The notes under the pieces: model-generated
Told to the model about the DNA's origin: nothing
What the model saw: only the letters and a program-made list of their open reading frames with translations
The model's database searches: none
Shown: positions 40,575-49,217 of the stretch, in pieces
Layout: the number at the start of each line of letters is the position of its first letter
How positions within the stretch are numbered: the stretch's first letter is position 1
Made by a program: the position numbers and the translations under genes
Assembly: GCF_000275825.1 (NCBI RefSeq)
Contig: NZ_JH719942.1
Coordinates: 2,274,727 to 2,338,726, forward strand
Length of the DNA stretch: 64,000 nt
Direction of reading: 5' to 3'
Origin: Saprospira grandis DSM 2844
Lineage (GTDB): Bacteria > Bacteroidota > Bacteroidia > Chitinophagales > Saprospiraceae

Positions 40575-41885
40575 CTAATTTAGGCTTTGGTAATATTGGT
40601 ATAGATTATACATTAGCATATAGTCTAGGCCATTGTATTCAAAATGTCGGCCCCAGGGGTTGCCATTTTTTAGTTCGGGGTGCACCCAGCGGTCAAAGCC
40701 CATCCAGCCGGGCACTTCTTGGCAGCCTGGGGTGCCAAAGCAGGGGCCATCCCAGGGGGCCGTGTGCAATAATTGCTCTACGGCTTCCATTTTAATGGAC
40801 TGGTGTAATTTTCTGCGGTTGACAATGGCGTCTACAAAGGCCCAGGCAATAAAATCGTGGCGTTGGCAATAGCGGGCCATCTTTTTTGGGGACCAAGCAT
40901 TGACCAAGATGGCCGATTGTACAATCATGCCTCTATTGTGTTTGGGCATGGGCAGCCGCCAGCCCAAAAAGGTAAAGGCGGCTAGGCCCCAGCCTTGGCT
41001 GCCTTTGCTTTGGTAGTTTTGGCCCGTATAGGGTCGGGCTAGGCGGTTGCCGCCCTCGGCTAGGGCATAATTGAGCATGCGCAGATCGCCTCCCCATTGG
41101 TTGGGGATTTTTTCGCCATTGGGGGCTTTGAGGGTCCAGTTTTCTTGCAAAAAGTAGCTAGATAGCCGATGCACTTGGCCGGCTACTTTTTCATCAAAGC
41201 TAGGCAGGCTATCTTGGTACTTTTGGCCTTCTAGCAATTGGGCTGTAAGTAGCCAGCCAACATAGAGGTAAAAGACTTGGTCTTGGCTAATGAAGTAACC
41301 ATCTTTGGCGCTAGGGGTTTGGCAGGCGGCTGCTGCGCGGCAGCAATTGGCGTTATCAAATTCTAGATAAAAATCGGGGGGGACATCATCTCGGATAAAA
41401 AAGCCATTGAGGCTAGGGGGGAGGCCCAAAAAGGTTTCGGCTTGTTCGTCTAGGCGGTCGTAGGCTTCTAGGGCCAGCCAAAGTTCTTTGAGGCAGGCCG
41501 AGCGGTCTTGGCCTTTTTGTTCGAGCAGTTTGGCTTCTAGGGCGAGGCTGGCCATATAGAGGCCAAGGTGGATGGTCGCATCGCCCCATTCTATTAGTCC
41601 TTGGCCCTTTTGGGTACTACATTTATCTCGGAGCATATGCCAGTTGGTCTGGCAGTTGGCTGTAGGCATTTTGGCTCCCATTGGTATAGATTGGCCGGGG
41701 CCTTGGCCAAGTTGGATATACTCTTGGAGGAAGCGGAAGCGGTAGCGCCAATATTTTTGTTCTAGGCTATCTTGGGGTGATAATTGGGCCGAGCTATGGG
41801 GGCATAAAAAAAGCAGGCCGAAGCCGAGCAGCCAAAAGCGGAGTCTTTTTGTGGAGCGGCCTAGCGATGTGTAGGGGTGGCCCAT
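40575..41885 (-). CDS. Exported protein of unknown function whose start lies in a GC repeat
   Basis: Taking the ATG at 41885 gives 436 residues and a signal peptide (KRLRFWLLGFGLLFLCPHSSAQ), with an unusually long leader MGHPYTSLGRST encoded by the end of a GC repeat. The frame is open further upstream through the whole repeat, but that part is clearly repeat-derived. The mature protein is helical, with Trp/Tyr-rich segments (IEWGDATIHLGLYMASLALE and WGLAAFTFLGWRLPMPKHN) suggesting an alpha/alpha-barrel-like fold. There are several Cys (CCRAAAACQ). No catalytic motif is recognised. Base composition is GC-rich like the neighbours. Confidence 0.7.
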   Translation of the reverse strand: MGHPYTSLGRSTKRLRFWLLGFGLLFLCPHSSAQLSPQDSLEQKYWRYRFRFLQEYIQLGQGPGQSIPMGAKMPTANCQTNWHMLRDKCSTQKGQGLIEWGDATIHLGLYMASLALEAKLLEQKGQDRSACLKELWLALEAYDRLDEQAETFLGLPPSLNGFFIRDDVPPDFYLEFDNANCCRAAAACQTPSAKDGYFISQDQVFYLYVGWLLTAQLLEGQKYQDSLPSFDEKVAGQVHRLSSYFLQENWTLKAPNGEKIPNQWGGDLRMLNYALAEGGNRLARPYTGQNYQSKGSQGWGLAAFTFLGWRLPMPKHNRGMIVQSAILVNAWSPKKMARYCQRHDFIAWAFVDAIVNRRKLHQSIKMEAVEQLLHTAPWDGPCFGTPGCQEVPGWMGFDRWVHPELKNGNPWGRHFEYNGLDYMLMYNLYQYYQSLN

Positions 41886-41986
41886 AGGGCCAGACCGAGC
41901 CGCCTTGGCGGCGAAGGGCCGAGCAGGCTTGCGAGCCCCGAAACGTAGCGCCGCAAGGCCAAAGGCCGCAGCGGAGGCCCCAAAAG
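41856..41986 (-). repeat. GC-rich structured repeat overlapping a gene start
   Basis: Subtype GCGGCCTAGCGATGTG to GCGGAGGCCCC. Hairpins GGCCC-ATA-GGGCC and GCCGCC-TT-GGCGGC around CAGACCGA. Its last 30 bp supply the start codon and leader of the leftward gene. Confidence 0.88.
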
Positions 41987-42096
41987 AAAAATACTTTATC
42001 ATAATATCTAATATTAGGGCCATAAAATAAAAAACTTCCCCCATAGCCGAAACTAAAAAGGGAAGTGCGCAAGAGTATCTTGAGTAGGGGCCTTAA

Positions 42097-42501
42097 TTAG
42101 GCATCTACGGCATGTTGTTTTTGTTCTTCGATCTCGTCGACCAACTCTTTATCGTAGCCCACATAAATGTGGATCCAGATAGAGCGGGCTAGGCGAGCAT
42201 TGACGGGTAAAATGACGATAGCGCCTAGAATAGCGACCATAAAGGCCATATTCACGCTAAGTCCGGCAAAAAACATAAGTAGAGTTACAGAGCTAAGCAT
42301 ATAGCCACCACTGAGGCCATAGCCGATATACATAGCGCCCCAGAAAAAACCGGGTTCTGTTTCGAAGCGTTGCCCGCAGTAGGGGCAAGGTTCATTCATA
42401 TTATAAATTCCGCCAGTAATGCCAGTTTTGAACATATCGCCTTCATGGCAGCGGGGACATTTGTTGAGCAAAATGGCAGCGATTTTTCCTCTTTTAGCCA
42501 T
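42097..42501 (-). CDS. DUF983 family membrane protein
   Basis: 134 residues from the ATG at 42501; a longer in-frame start at 42540 lacks support. Two CxxC pairs (KCPRCHEGDMF and PCPYCGQRFE) form a small zinc ribbon at the cytoplasmic N-terminus. Two membrane segments follow at about 55-75 (GAMYIGYGLSGGYMLSSVTL) and 77-100 (MFFAGLSVNMAFMVAILGAI). DUF983 proteins are widespread, with unknown molecular function. The C-terminus is charged. Confidence 0.88.
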   Translation of the reverse strand: MAKRGKIAAILLNKCPRCHEGDMFKTGITGGIYNMNEPCPYCGQRFETEPGFFWGAMYIGYGLSGGYMLSSVTLLMFFAGLSVNMAFMVAILGAIVILPVNARLARSIWIHIYVGYDKELVDEIEEQKQHAVDA

Positions 42502-42732
42502 AATTCTTTGCAATTTGTAGTGTCCTTGATGAGAGGGCACAGATGATGATGTATTGGGCTTGAGCTTGTCAGGATGATGGATGAAAAAAAAGAGCTCAAG
42601 CGCTTTGTTTGTCTATGACAAATATAAGTATTTTTGGCAGCTTGGCAAGGTGACGGCTATCACAGTAATTATTCGTTTTAGCTAGAATAGAATGATTAAA
42701 AATTTGATTATCAATAAAATAAATGTATAAAC

Positions 42733-43590
42733 ATGAGAATTGAGGGAATAGATGCTGTTGAATTAGAAGATTTTATCAATAGAGCGATCAAAGAAGACCT
42801 AGGAGATGGGGATCATACCTCTTTGGCTTGTATAGATGAGGAGGCGCAAGGGACGGCTAATTTATTGGTTAAAGGTGCTGGGGTTTTGGCTGGGGTAGAG
42901 TTGGCCAAGGCTATTTTGGCCCAGCTTACGCCAGAATTGAGCATAGAGGTATTTTTGGAAGATGGGGCTAAGGTGGCGGTAGGCGATATTGCCTTTCGTT
43001 TGTCGGGGCCTAGTCAGAGTATTTTGAAGGTAGAGCGCTTGATTTTGAACTGCATGCAGCGGATGAGTGGAATTGCCAGTTTGACGGCTCGTTATGTAGA
43101 AGAAGTAGCGGGTTTGAAGGTACAGTTATTAGATACGCGTAAAACAACGCCCACGCTTCGGTTCTTAGAAAAATGGGCTGTGCGTATTGGCGGCGGCAAC
43201 AACTACAGAACGGGTTTATATGACCGGATTATGATTAAGGATAATCATATTGATTTTTGTGGGGATGTGCAGACGGCCATTCAGCAGGTATTATTTTATT
43301 TGGTGGCCGAAAACAAGGATTTGGCCATTACGGTAGAGGTGCGGGATATGGCCGAGCTAGAAGCTGTTTTGGAGATGGGGCAGGTTGATCGGATTATGTT
43401 GGATAATTTTAGTCCGGCAGAAATCAAAACCGCCTTGGCCAAAATTAAAGGCGAATTTGAGACCGAGGCCTCGGGAGGCATCACTTTAGAAAACCTTAGG
43501 GCCTATGCCGAAACAGGGGTCGATTTTATTTCGGTTGGGGCATTAACCCATTCTTTTCAGAGTTTGGACCTCAGCTTGAAAAAAAGCTAA
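42733..43590 (+). CDS. nadC: Nicotinate-nucleotide pyrophosphorylase (quinolinate phosphoribosyltransferase)
   Basis: 285 residues, standard length. It converts quinolinate and PRPP to nicotinate mononucleotide in de novo NAD synthesis. Conserved blocks: EDLGDGDHTS near 20-29, the RMSGIAS segment, LLDTRKTTPTLRFLEKWAVR (about 134-153) with the phosphate-binding Arg/Lys, GGGNNYRTGLYDRIMIKDNH and the C-terminal EASGGITLENLRAYAETGVD barrel strand. nadA/nadB are not adjacent. Confidence 0.96.
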   Translation: MRIEGIDAVELEDFINRAIKEDLGDGDHTSLACIDEEAQGTANLLVKGAGVLAGVELAKAILAQLTPELSIEVFLEDGAKVAVGDIAFRLSGPSQSILKVERLILNCMQRMSGIASLTARYVEEVAGLKVQLLDTRKTTPTLRFLEKWAVRIGGGNNYRTGLYDRIMIKDNHIDFCGDVQTAIQQVLFYLVAENKDLAITVEVRDMAELEAVLEMGQVDRIMLDNFSPAEIKTALAKIKGEFETEASGGITLENLRAYAETGVDFISVGALTHSFQSLDLSLKKS

Positions 43591-43597
43591 GATCAAC

Positions 43598-43638
43598 AAA
43601 AAAGCCGCTGAAGGAATATTCCTTCAGCGGCTTTTTTA
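43598..43638. terminator. Bidirectional terminator after nadC
   Basis: AAAAAAGCCGCTGAAGG-AATA-TTCCTTCAGCGGCTTTTTT (near-perfect stem). Confidence 0.88.
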
Positions 43639-43851
43639 CTAGATCCCAATATAAACATAGGCCACTATAAAAATAGAGAAGAGCTGTAGCCAAAACTTAG
43701 GGTCTTTGTAGACCAGATTGCCTTCTTCCCAGATAGAGCGGAGGAGTTGTGAGAAAATGAGAATATAAAGGGTAATAACTAGTAGCATATATTTTTTAGA
43801 AATAAAGGGGTGAGTAAATGTTCTGTTCTGACCTATCAAAAATTGGTCCAT
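43639..43851 (-). CDS. Small membrane protein (hypothetical)
   Basis: 70 residues, or 49 from the internal ATG (MLLVITLYILIFSQLLRSIW). Two hydrophobic segments (about 22-38 and 54-69) suggest a small inner-membrane hairpin. A charged segment IWEEGNLVYKDPKFW lies between them. It ends at the nadC terminator, which supports its being a real transcription unit on the minus strand. No family is recognised. Confidence 0.55.
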   Translation of the reverse strand: MDQFLIGQNRTFTHPFISKKYMLLVITLYILIFSQLLRSIWEEGNLVYKDPKFWLQLFSIFIVAYVYIGI

Positions 43852-43959
43852 AAATGCCTGTAGATTAGGTAAAACGCCTAAATTATAGAATTAAGAACTT
43901 CTTTGATGTAGGAAAGCAGCCAACTTTATATAATTGAATGTTTAGTGAACTCATTGGAA

Positions 43960-44349
43960 ATGCTCGGCATGCAATTATTGATATTAGGAGAAAATAAGTT
44001 GGTATCTGAAACCTTGGTCGAGCTCTTGGCCGAGCAGAGCAGTCTTGCGCTGGCTTATCTGGCCTTGCCGGCTTGTGCCTCCTGTTGGCTCAATGAGCAA
44101 AAAGAAGAGTTGAGGCAAACCCATATATTTATCATTAACACCGATAATGCCTACGAGAAAGGAGTAGAATGCCTCAAAACCTTAAGAGGTGCTTATCCAG
44201 AGGCCCCTATTTTTGTGGTTGATCAGCATGAGAGCCCTAGCCTAATTGCGCTTTGTGCAGCAGCAGGGGCCAATGCCTATTTCTCGCTTTCGGGCTCATT
44301 AAACAAATTGGAGCAGGCTATTAGTAGCTGTTTAATAAATGGCCAATAG
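43960..44349 (+). CDS. Degenerate receiver-like protein
   Basis: 129 residues from the ATG at 43960. A GTG 15 bp upstream or the ATG at 43969 are alternatives. The pattern MQLLILGENKLVSETLVELL at the start, HIFIINTD near the middle and PIFVVDQHESPSLIALCAAA followed by GANAYFSLSG resembles a response-regulator receiver domain (beta strands 1, 3, 4 and helix 4). The acidic pocket, however, is reduced to one Asp (INTD) and the conserved Lys is absent. No output domain is attached. It may be a phosphorylation-independent regulator (inference). Confidence 0.6.
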   Translation: MLGMQLLILGENKLVSETLVELLAEQSSLALAYLALPACASCWLNEQKEELRQTHIFIINTDNAYEKGVECLKTLRGAYPEAPIFVVDQHESPSLIALCAAAGANAYFSLSGSLNKLEQAISSCLINGQ

Positions 44350-44381
44350 ATTTTATCTATCGACCTAAGTCATTGTTTATT

Positions 44382-44424
44382 AGCGGGGTAACTACTGGTT
44401 TTTGCTAGTTACCCCGCTTTTTAT
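44382..44424 (+). terminator. Terminator after the receiver-like gene
   Basis: Stem GCGGGGTAACTA / TAGTTACCCCGC followed by TTTTTA. The remaining gap to 44620 is AT-rich with no gene seen. Confidence 0.85.
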
Positions 44425-44620
44425 TTGCCCTAATAGGACCTAGACAAACAGAAAATAGCCCCAAAGGCTATACAACTTTCAATTTTTTTTGAAAACTTAT
44501 ATTAAGACAATTTTAAGGGGGTTTGGGCTTATTTTGCTGTAAATCAATTATTTGTGCTTTTTAAGACTCTTAAGGTTAAGCTAAATAAATTGATGTAGCT
44601 ACATTTAATTGGAACAAAGT

Positions 44621-44652
44621 TTTGTTTTTTGTTTAAGATTGCCTTATATTTG
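44621..44652 (+). promoter_or_regulatory. Promoter of the ECF sigma gene
   Basis: TTTG (44621-44624), 20-nt spacer, TATATTTG (44645-44652), a full Bacteroidota consensus, 50 bp before the likely ATG. It suggests transcription by the housekeeping sigma factor. Confidence 0.75.
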
Positions 44653-44702
44653 AACTATTGAAAGTTCAACAGTTTTTAAGAATCACAAAAAATGCATGCC
44701 TT

Positions 44703-45230
44703 ATGTCTAGCTCTGAATTTAGCGTTCAAATCCATGAAATGGCGGGCATCCTTCAGGCCTTTGCCTACAAACTGACTAAAAGCTCAGAAGACTCTAAAGA
44801 TCTCTATCAAGAAACGGCCTTTAGAGCACTCACCAATAAAGATAAGTTCCGTCCAGGGACCAACCTCAAGGCTTGGTTGTTTACCATCATGCGCAATATT
44901 TTTATCAATAATTATCGCAAGAAGATGAAAGCCAACACCATCTTCGATGCTACCGATAATCAGTATTATCTCAATACCGGAGGGCAAACGGTTTCTAATG
45001 GGGCTGAATCAGGTATCCTGATGCAGGAACTCCAAAAAATGATTGCCTCTCTAGATGATAGTATCCGCATCCCCTTTATGATGCATTACTATGGCTATAA
45101 GTACCAAGAAATTGCCGATCAGTTGCAGTTGCCTTTGGGTACCGTTAAAAGTCGTATTTTCTTTGCCCGCAAAGAATTGAAGGCCCTTATCCATAATCGC
45201 TATGGCGATACTTTGGGCCGCACAAAATAA
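44703..45230 (+). CDS. ECF-type RNA polymerase sigma factor
   Basis: 175 residues from the ATG at 44703; an upstream TTG at 44658 lies too near the promoter. Region 2: MAGILQAFAYKLTKSSEDSK and DLYQETAFRALTNKDKFRPG with LKAWLFTIMRNIFINNYRKK. Region 4 helix-turn-helix: MMHYYGYKYQEIADQLQLPL then GTVKSRIFFARKEL. This is the Bacteroidota ECF type related to EcfG/RpoE-like stress factors. No anti-sigma gene follows; a palindromic terminator and convergent fumC come next. Confidence 0.93.
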   Translation: MSSSEFSVQIHEMAGILQAFAYKLTKSSEDSKDLYQETAFRALTNKDKFRPGTNLKAWLFTIMRNIFINNYRKKMKANTIFDATDNQYYLNTGGQTVSNGAESGILMQELQKMIASLDDSIRIPFMMHYYGYKYQEIADQLQLPLGTVKSRIFFARKELKALIHNRYGDTLGRTK

Positions 45231-45310
45231 GAACTGGGCTTTTTTCCTGACAATTGGAAAGCCATCTAGAGCGCTCTGCCTTCGGGCTAAGCGCTTTTTT
45301 TGGGCCCAAA

Positions 45311-45347
45311 AAAAAGCAGCTTGCGCAAGGCGCAAGCTGCTTTTTCT
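45311..45347. terminator. Bidirectional terminator between ECF sigma gene and fumC
   Basis: AAAAAGCAGCTTGCGC / GCGCAAGCTGCTTTTT with AAG in the loop. Confidence 0.88.
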
Positions 45348-45368
45348 GCAACTAAAAGAACAATTTTC

Positions 45369-46760
45369 CTAAAGACTGCCAATCATGTTTTCAGGACGAA
45401 CCCAAGCATCAAACTCTTCTGCTGTCAAATACCCTAGGGCCAAACCAGCTTCTTTGAGAGTGCTGTTTTCTTTATAGGCCTTTTTCGCAATTTCAGAGGC
45501 TTTGTCATAGCCAATATGCGTGTTGAGGGCCGTCACCAACATTAAGGAGTTGTCCAAGTTTTTGGCAATGTTGTTCAACTGGGGCTCCAATCCAGCAATG
45601 CAGTTGCGCTCAAAAGAACGACAAGCATCTCCAATCAAACGAGCCGACATCAAGAAGTTGAAAATCATCATGGGCTTGAAGACGTTGAGCTGAAATTGCC
45701 CCGTCATGCCGCCTACGTTAATCGCTACATCATTTCCAACTACCTGAGCCATGGCCATAGTTAAAGCCTCGGCCTGTGTAGGATTGACCTTGCCAGGCAT
45801 AATTGAAGAACCAGGTTCATTGGCGGGAATGGTGTATTCTCCAATTCCACAACGTGGACCAGATGCCAACATCCGAATGTCATTCCCAATTTTCATCAAA
45901 GAAACAGCCACGGTTTTCAAGGCGCCATGAGATTCTACAATGGCATCATGGGCCGCTAAGGCCTCAAATTTATTGGGCGCAGTCACAAAGGGCAAGCCCG
46001 TTAGGCCCGCAATCTGAGCCGCCACTTCTTCCGCATAACCCGCAGGAGTGTTCAATCCAGTCCCCACTGCCGTTCCTCCCAAAGCCAATTCGGCCAAATG
46101 AGATAGACTATTCTTAATGGCCCGAATGCCATGATCCAATTGCGCTACAAAACCAGATAGCTCTTGACCCACCGTCACCGGCGTGGCATCCATAAAGTGC
46201 GTGCGGCCAATTTTTACTACTCCCGCATAGGCTTTGGCTTTCTCGTCCAAACGATTGCGCAATTGCTCCAAACCGGGAATCGTGTTCTCTACCAACATTT
46301 TATAGGCCGCAATATGCATGGCCGTCGGAAAAGTATCATTTGAAGACTGCGATTTATTGACATCATCGTTAGGGTGGATTTTCTTCACCTTATCGCCCAA
46401 ATTCCCCCCCAAAAGCACATGCGCACGGTTGGCTACTACTTCGTTCATGTTCATATTCGATTGCGTACCCGAACCCGTCTGCCAAACCACCAACGGAAAC
46501 TGATCATCTAAAGCGCCAGTAAGCACCTCATCGCAAACTTTAGCAATGATTTCTGCCTTGTCATCAGCCAAAACCCCCAATTTGTTGTTGGTCAAAGCTG
46601 CCGCTTTCTTCAAAATGGCAAAAGCATGCGTAATCTCCAAAGGCATGCGCTGCCCTCCAATCTGGAAGTTTTCCTTAGAACGTTGCGTTTGTGCGGCCCA
46701 ATATTTGTCGGCGGGCACTTCTACATATCCGATAGAATCTTTCTCTTGACGAGTCGCCAT
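45369..46760 (-). CDS. fumC: Class II fumarate hydratase
   Basis: 463 residues from the ATG at 46760; a frame extension upstream is not needed. It interconverts fumarate and malate in the TCA cycle without an iron-sulphur cluster. Family landmarks: [41 protein letters not shown] (catalytic His), and the signature [11 protein letters not shown] loop with catalytic Ser. All active-site residues of the superfamily are present. Confidence 0.97.
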   Translation of the reverse strand: MATRQEKDSIGYVEVPADKYWAAQTQRSKENFQIGGQRMPLEITHAFAILKKAAALTNNKLGVLADDKAEIIAKVCDEVLTGALDDQFPLVVWQTGSGTQSNMNMNEVVANRAHVLLGGNLGDKVKKIHPNDDVNKSQSSNDTFPTAMHIAAYKMLVENTIPGLEQLRNRLDEKAKAYAGVVKIGRTHFMDATPVTVGQELSGFVAQLDHGIRAIKNSLSHLAELALGGTAVGTGLNTPAGYAEEVAAQIAGLTGLPFVTAPNKFEALAAHDAIVESHGALKTVAVSLMKIGNDIRMLASGPRCGIGEYTIPANEPGSSIMPGKVNPTQAEALTMAMAQVVGNDVAINVGGMTGQFQLNVFKPMMIFNFLMSARLIGDACRSFERNCIAGLEPQLNNIAKNLDNSLMLVTALNTHIGYDKASEIAKKAYKENSTLKEAGLALGYLTAEEFDAWVRPENMIGSL

Positions 46761-46842
46761 GAATCTTGATTTTTTTAGGTCATAAAAAAGCAATTTACAA
46801 CTTCTATATATAAGTATGGCGATTTTAGTACAGTTTTTTATA

Positions 46843-47060
46843 GGGGCCTCCGCAGCTGCGCTGCGGCCCTACGTTTACTCCCTATGGTCGTCGAACTGGC
46901 GCCCCTATAGGGGCTGGTTGTCGCAGCTCGCTGTTACTTGCTTCGCTGCGTCGGCTCCCGTTGGTCGGGTCGCTCGGCCCTGCGGCTGCGCCGCACTGCT
47001 GCACATCGGTAGGCCAAGTCGCTGCGCTCCTTTGCGGCGGCTGTGCCGCCTGCTTGCCGC
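46843..47060 (+). repeat. GC-rich structured repeat, variant with inserted sub-repeat
   Basis: Head GGGGCCTCCGCAGCTGCGCTGCGG. An insert at about 46870-46920 (TTTACTCCCTATGGTCGTCG and CCCCTATAGGGG) is the same module, inverted, as the two inserts of the repeat at 7323. The hairpin GCGGC-TGC-GCCGC directly follows CGGCCCT, so one hairpin and the GGTCT linker are missing. Tail hairpin GGCGGC...GCCGCC. Confidence 0.8.
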
Positions 47061-47350
47061 ATCATGAATAATTTGGTGGTATTCAAGGCATTTTTAAATG
47101 GGATTTTCTCGGCATTGTAAAAAGTAATTTAGCAAAGCGCTAAGATTATCCTTTCCTAAGTTTTGGAGTTATTTTTAAATGAGTTCTTGAACTCATTTAA
47201 GAGCGACGTCCTTACAGCTGATCATGAATAATTTGGTGGTATTCAAGGCATTTTTAAATGGCATAGCATCGCTATGGCAGAAAAAAATAAGGCAGAAGAG
47301 CGCAAAATTAGCATTCCTCAGCAAGGACCGTTGTTTTTAAATGAGTTCTT
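47061..47350 (+). repeat. 160-bp direct duplication upstream of a small gene
   Basis: Both copies open with ATCATGAATAATTTGGTGGT and 21 further identical bases (47061-47101 and 47221-47261). Both close with TTTTTAAATGAGTTCTT (47172-47188 and 47334-47350). The middle parts have diverged. Confidence 0.9.
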
Positions 47351-47360
47351 TGTATATTCG
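47331..47360 (+). promoter_or_regulatory. Putative promoter of the 120-residue secreted protein gene
   Basis: TTG (47331-47333), 19-nt spacer, TATATTCG (47353-47360). It lies at the end of the second copy of the 160-bp duplication, 40 bp before the ATG. Confidence 0.5.
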
Positions 47361-47399
47361 TAAGTCTCAAGTTAATTTCACAGAAAAATAATCATCATC

Positions 47400-47762
47400 A
47401 TGTATAAGTGGATCCTAAGTTTTGCTCTTCTCGCCTTTTTATTTATTGGCCAAGAAGCTAGCGCCCAAGATAGAGCAGCCGCTGCTCCAGCTGCCGGTAC
47501 AACTGTAGCCGCCAACCCCATTAGCGATTTGCTAGACCTTCTTCGCAAGGATTATCAGGCCACTGCAGAATTGGTGGATGTAGCCAACCGCTCTGCCCAA
47601 TATCTCCCTACTCGCAATCATGAAAATTATGAGGCCTTTAAAGGGATCTTTCTAAAAAAACTAAGCTATTATATGCCCGAAGCCGACCACAGCCGCCTCA
47701 AAGCTGACGCTAAATTTGCCGATGTTTTGCAGCGCCTGTATCGCCAAGCTGGCAGACGATAG
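47400..47762 (+). CDS. Small exported helical protein
   Basis: 120 residues. Signal peptide MYKWILSFALLAFLFIGQEA ending SAQ. An Ala/Pro-rich spacer (RAAAAPAAGTTVAANP) is followed by a helical domain (DLLDLLRKDYQATAELVDVA through KADAKFADVLQRLYRQAGRR) with basic C-terminus. It has no cysteines and no recognised family. Strong expression is possible given a near-consensus promoter. The gene is flanked upstream by a duplicated 160-bp region and downstream by a GC repeat. Confidence 0.75.
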   Translation: MYKWILSFALLAFLFIGQEASAQDRAAAAPAAGTTVAANPISDLLDLLRKDYQATAELVDVANRSAQYLPTRNHENYEAFKGIFLKKLSYYMPEADHSRLKADAKFADVLQRLYRQAGRR

Positions 47763-47867
47763 TCTGCGCTGCCTCCTTTTTGGACCATTTACTGGATTCT
47801 TCCCAAAAAGATACTAAATTTGTTGGCCTTCAACCCCTCAAAAGTTGAAGGCTGGCCTTTTTAGCGG

Positions 47868-48022
47868 AGACAGGGCCGAAGGCCCGCAGGCTGAGGGATG
47901 GATAGTGGTGGCCCGAAGGGCCAGACCCAAGTTTTTTGAAGCGAAGCGAAAAAAACTGCAGGGCCGAGCAGACCTGCGAGCCACGACACAGCCCGACCCG
48001 GCCAAAGGCCGGGGCAGCCCCA
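47868..48022 (-). repeat. GC-rich structured intergenic repeat
   Basis: Hairpins GGGCC-GAA-GGCCC, GGCCC-GAA-GGGCC, the A/T-rich AGTTTTTT...AAAAAACT and CCGGCC-AAA-GGCCGG separated by family linkers. 46 bp upstream of the second ECF sigma gene. Confidence 0.88.
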
Positions 48023-48067
48023 AAAAAAATAGCAGAATATTCCAACAACTCCAGTATCTCAATACCC

Positions 48068-48709
48068 ATGGAAGAGCACTCTCTACCCGATGAGGAAAAC
48101 CAAGAACAGGAACCTCAAAAAGAAGAACGAGAAGTCACTGCAGAAGAACTGCAGGTCTTTAATGAGGAACTTATGCCTCAAATTAATGCCTTGTACAACT
48201 TTGCCTATCATCTGACCTACAATGAAGATGATGCAAATGACCTGGTACAAGAAACTTATCTCAAGGCCTATCGGTTTATACATCGATATCAGGCCGGAAC
48301 CAACGCCAAAGCTTGGCTCTTTAAGATTCTGAAAAATGCCTTCATTAATCAGTATCGCAAAAAGAGTAAACGTCCACAAAAAGTGGATTATGAGGACATT
48401 GTGAGCTATCATGATACCGAAGAAGCAAGTTATGTAGATTTTATGGACCTCCGCCAAGAAATCTTTCAAGGCATGATTGGCGATGAGGTAACCACGGCAA
48501 TCAACTCTCTAGCTGTAGATTTTCGCACCGTCATTTTACTCTGCGATATTGAAGGCTTTACCTATGAGGAAATTGCCAAAATTATTGATGTTCCTATTGG
48601 TACGGTGCGCTCGCGTCTGCACCGCGCTCGTAATATGCTCAAAGAGCAACTGCGTACTTATGCCGAAAGGCTAGGGTATAAGGATTATAGGGGCCAAAAA
48701 AATAAATAA
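48068..48709 (+). CDS. ECF-type RNA polymerase sigma factor
   Basis: 213 residues from the ATG at 48068; an upstream extension in frame would be encoded by the GC repeat and is rejected. An acidic N-terminal extension (MEEHSLPDEENQEQEPQKEE) precedes region 2 (NALYNFAYHLTYNEDDANDL, VQETYLKAYRFIHRYQ, KAWLFKILKNAFINQYRKK). Region 4: VILLCDIEGFTYEEIAKIID then VPIGTVRSRLHRARNML. A small protein encoded 144 bp downstream is a candidate anti-sigma factor. Confidence 0.93.
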   Translation: MEEHSLPDEENQEQEPQKEEREVTAEELQVFNEELMPQINALYNFAYHLTYNEDDANDLVQETYLKAYRFIHRYQAGTNAKAWLFKILKNAFINQYRKKSKRPQKVDYEDIVSYHDTEEASYVDFMDLRQEIFQGMIGDEVTTAINSLAVDFRTVILLCDIEGFTYEEIAKIIDVPIGTVRSRLHRARNMLKEQLRTYAERLGYKDYRGQKNK

Positions 48710-48778
48710 TTCGCTTTTAACAGACCGAAAACGAACTATTTAGGCGCTTTAAGCCGTTAGCAAGAAACTTCAAATTAT

Positions 48779-48812
48779 CAGGCGCCTCTTAAAAGAAGGG
48801 GCGCTATTTGAA
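48779..48812 (+). terminator. Possible hairpin between ECF sigma and anti-sigma genes
   Basis: Imperfect stem GCGCCTCTT / AAGAAGGGGCGC without a good T run. It could be a terminator or attenuator. Confidence 0.35.
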
Positions 48813-48853
48813 ATAGATGCAAACTATTCTCAATTTACTAAAACAGTACAGTT

Positions 48854-49102
48854 ATGAATGGACTAACTGACAAGGAGTTCAACCGCCGTCTGGTCATGTA
48901 CCTAGATGGGGCTCTCGCTCCAGAAGAAAGCCGCAATTTTTTAGATGCCATTATGGAATCTCCAGAACAACTCGCCAAATTGGAACAGGAGAAATCCTTT
49001 AGAGAATTTTTACGTAAGAAAGTGGGCCGGAGAAACGTCTCCTCTGCCTTGGTACAAAGTATTAAAACCAAAATTAGCGACCCCAGTACTTCCTCCTATT
49101 GA
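48854..49102 (+). CDS. Possible anti-sigma factor (small, zinc-free)
   Basis: 82 residues. The start MNGLTDKEFNRRLVMYLDGA then LAPEESRNFLDAIMESPEQL resembles the helical anti-sigma domain (ASD/zf-HC2 position: short helix, xYLDGxL, ExxxFExHL-type segment). The His-Cys-Cys zinc residues are absent, and there is no membrane segment. The C-terminal half (KLEQEKSFREFLRKKVGRRN) is basic. Position after an ECF sigma gene on the same strand supports the role. It may instead be a small DNA-binding or scaffold protein. Confidence 0.6.
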   Translation: MNGLTDKEFNRRLVMYLDGALAPEESRNFLDAIMESPEQLAKLEQEKSFREFLRKKVGRRNVSSALVQSIKTKISDPSTSSY

Positions 49103-49180
49103 TCCTATCTTTTACTGTATAGAGGCAGCATCTCGCCCGAGATCTGGTCGCATCCTCTGCAACAGTTTCCCTATTATAGA

Positions 49181-49212
49181 AAAGAGACGAGCCTTTGCCC
49201 GTCTCTTTTTTT
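49181..49212. terminator. Bidirectional terminator
   Basis: AAAGAGACG...CGTCTCTTT stem with T run, between the convergent genes ending at 49102 and 49218. Confidence 0.8.
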
Positions 49213-49217
49213 TTATG

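Noticed and set aside
40379..40795. Frame through the repeat upstream of 40575 on the plus strand
   Set aside because: Repeat-derived and antisense to a better supported gene.
47936..48067. N-terminal extension of the second ECF sigma factor
   Set aside because: The extra codons are translation of the GC repeat; the ATG at 48068 gives a normal sigma factor.
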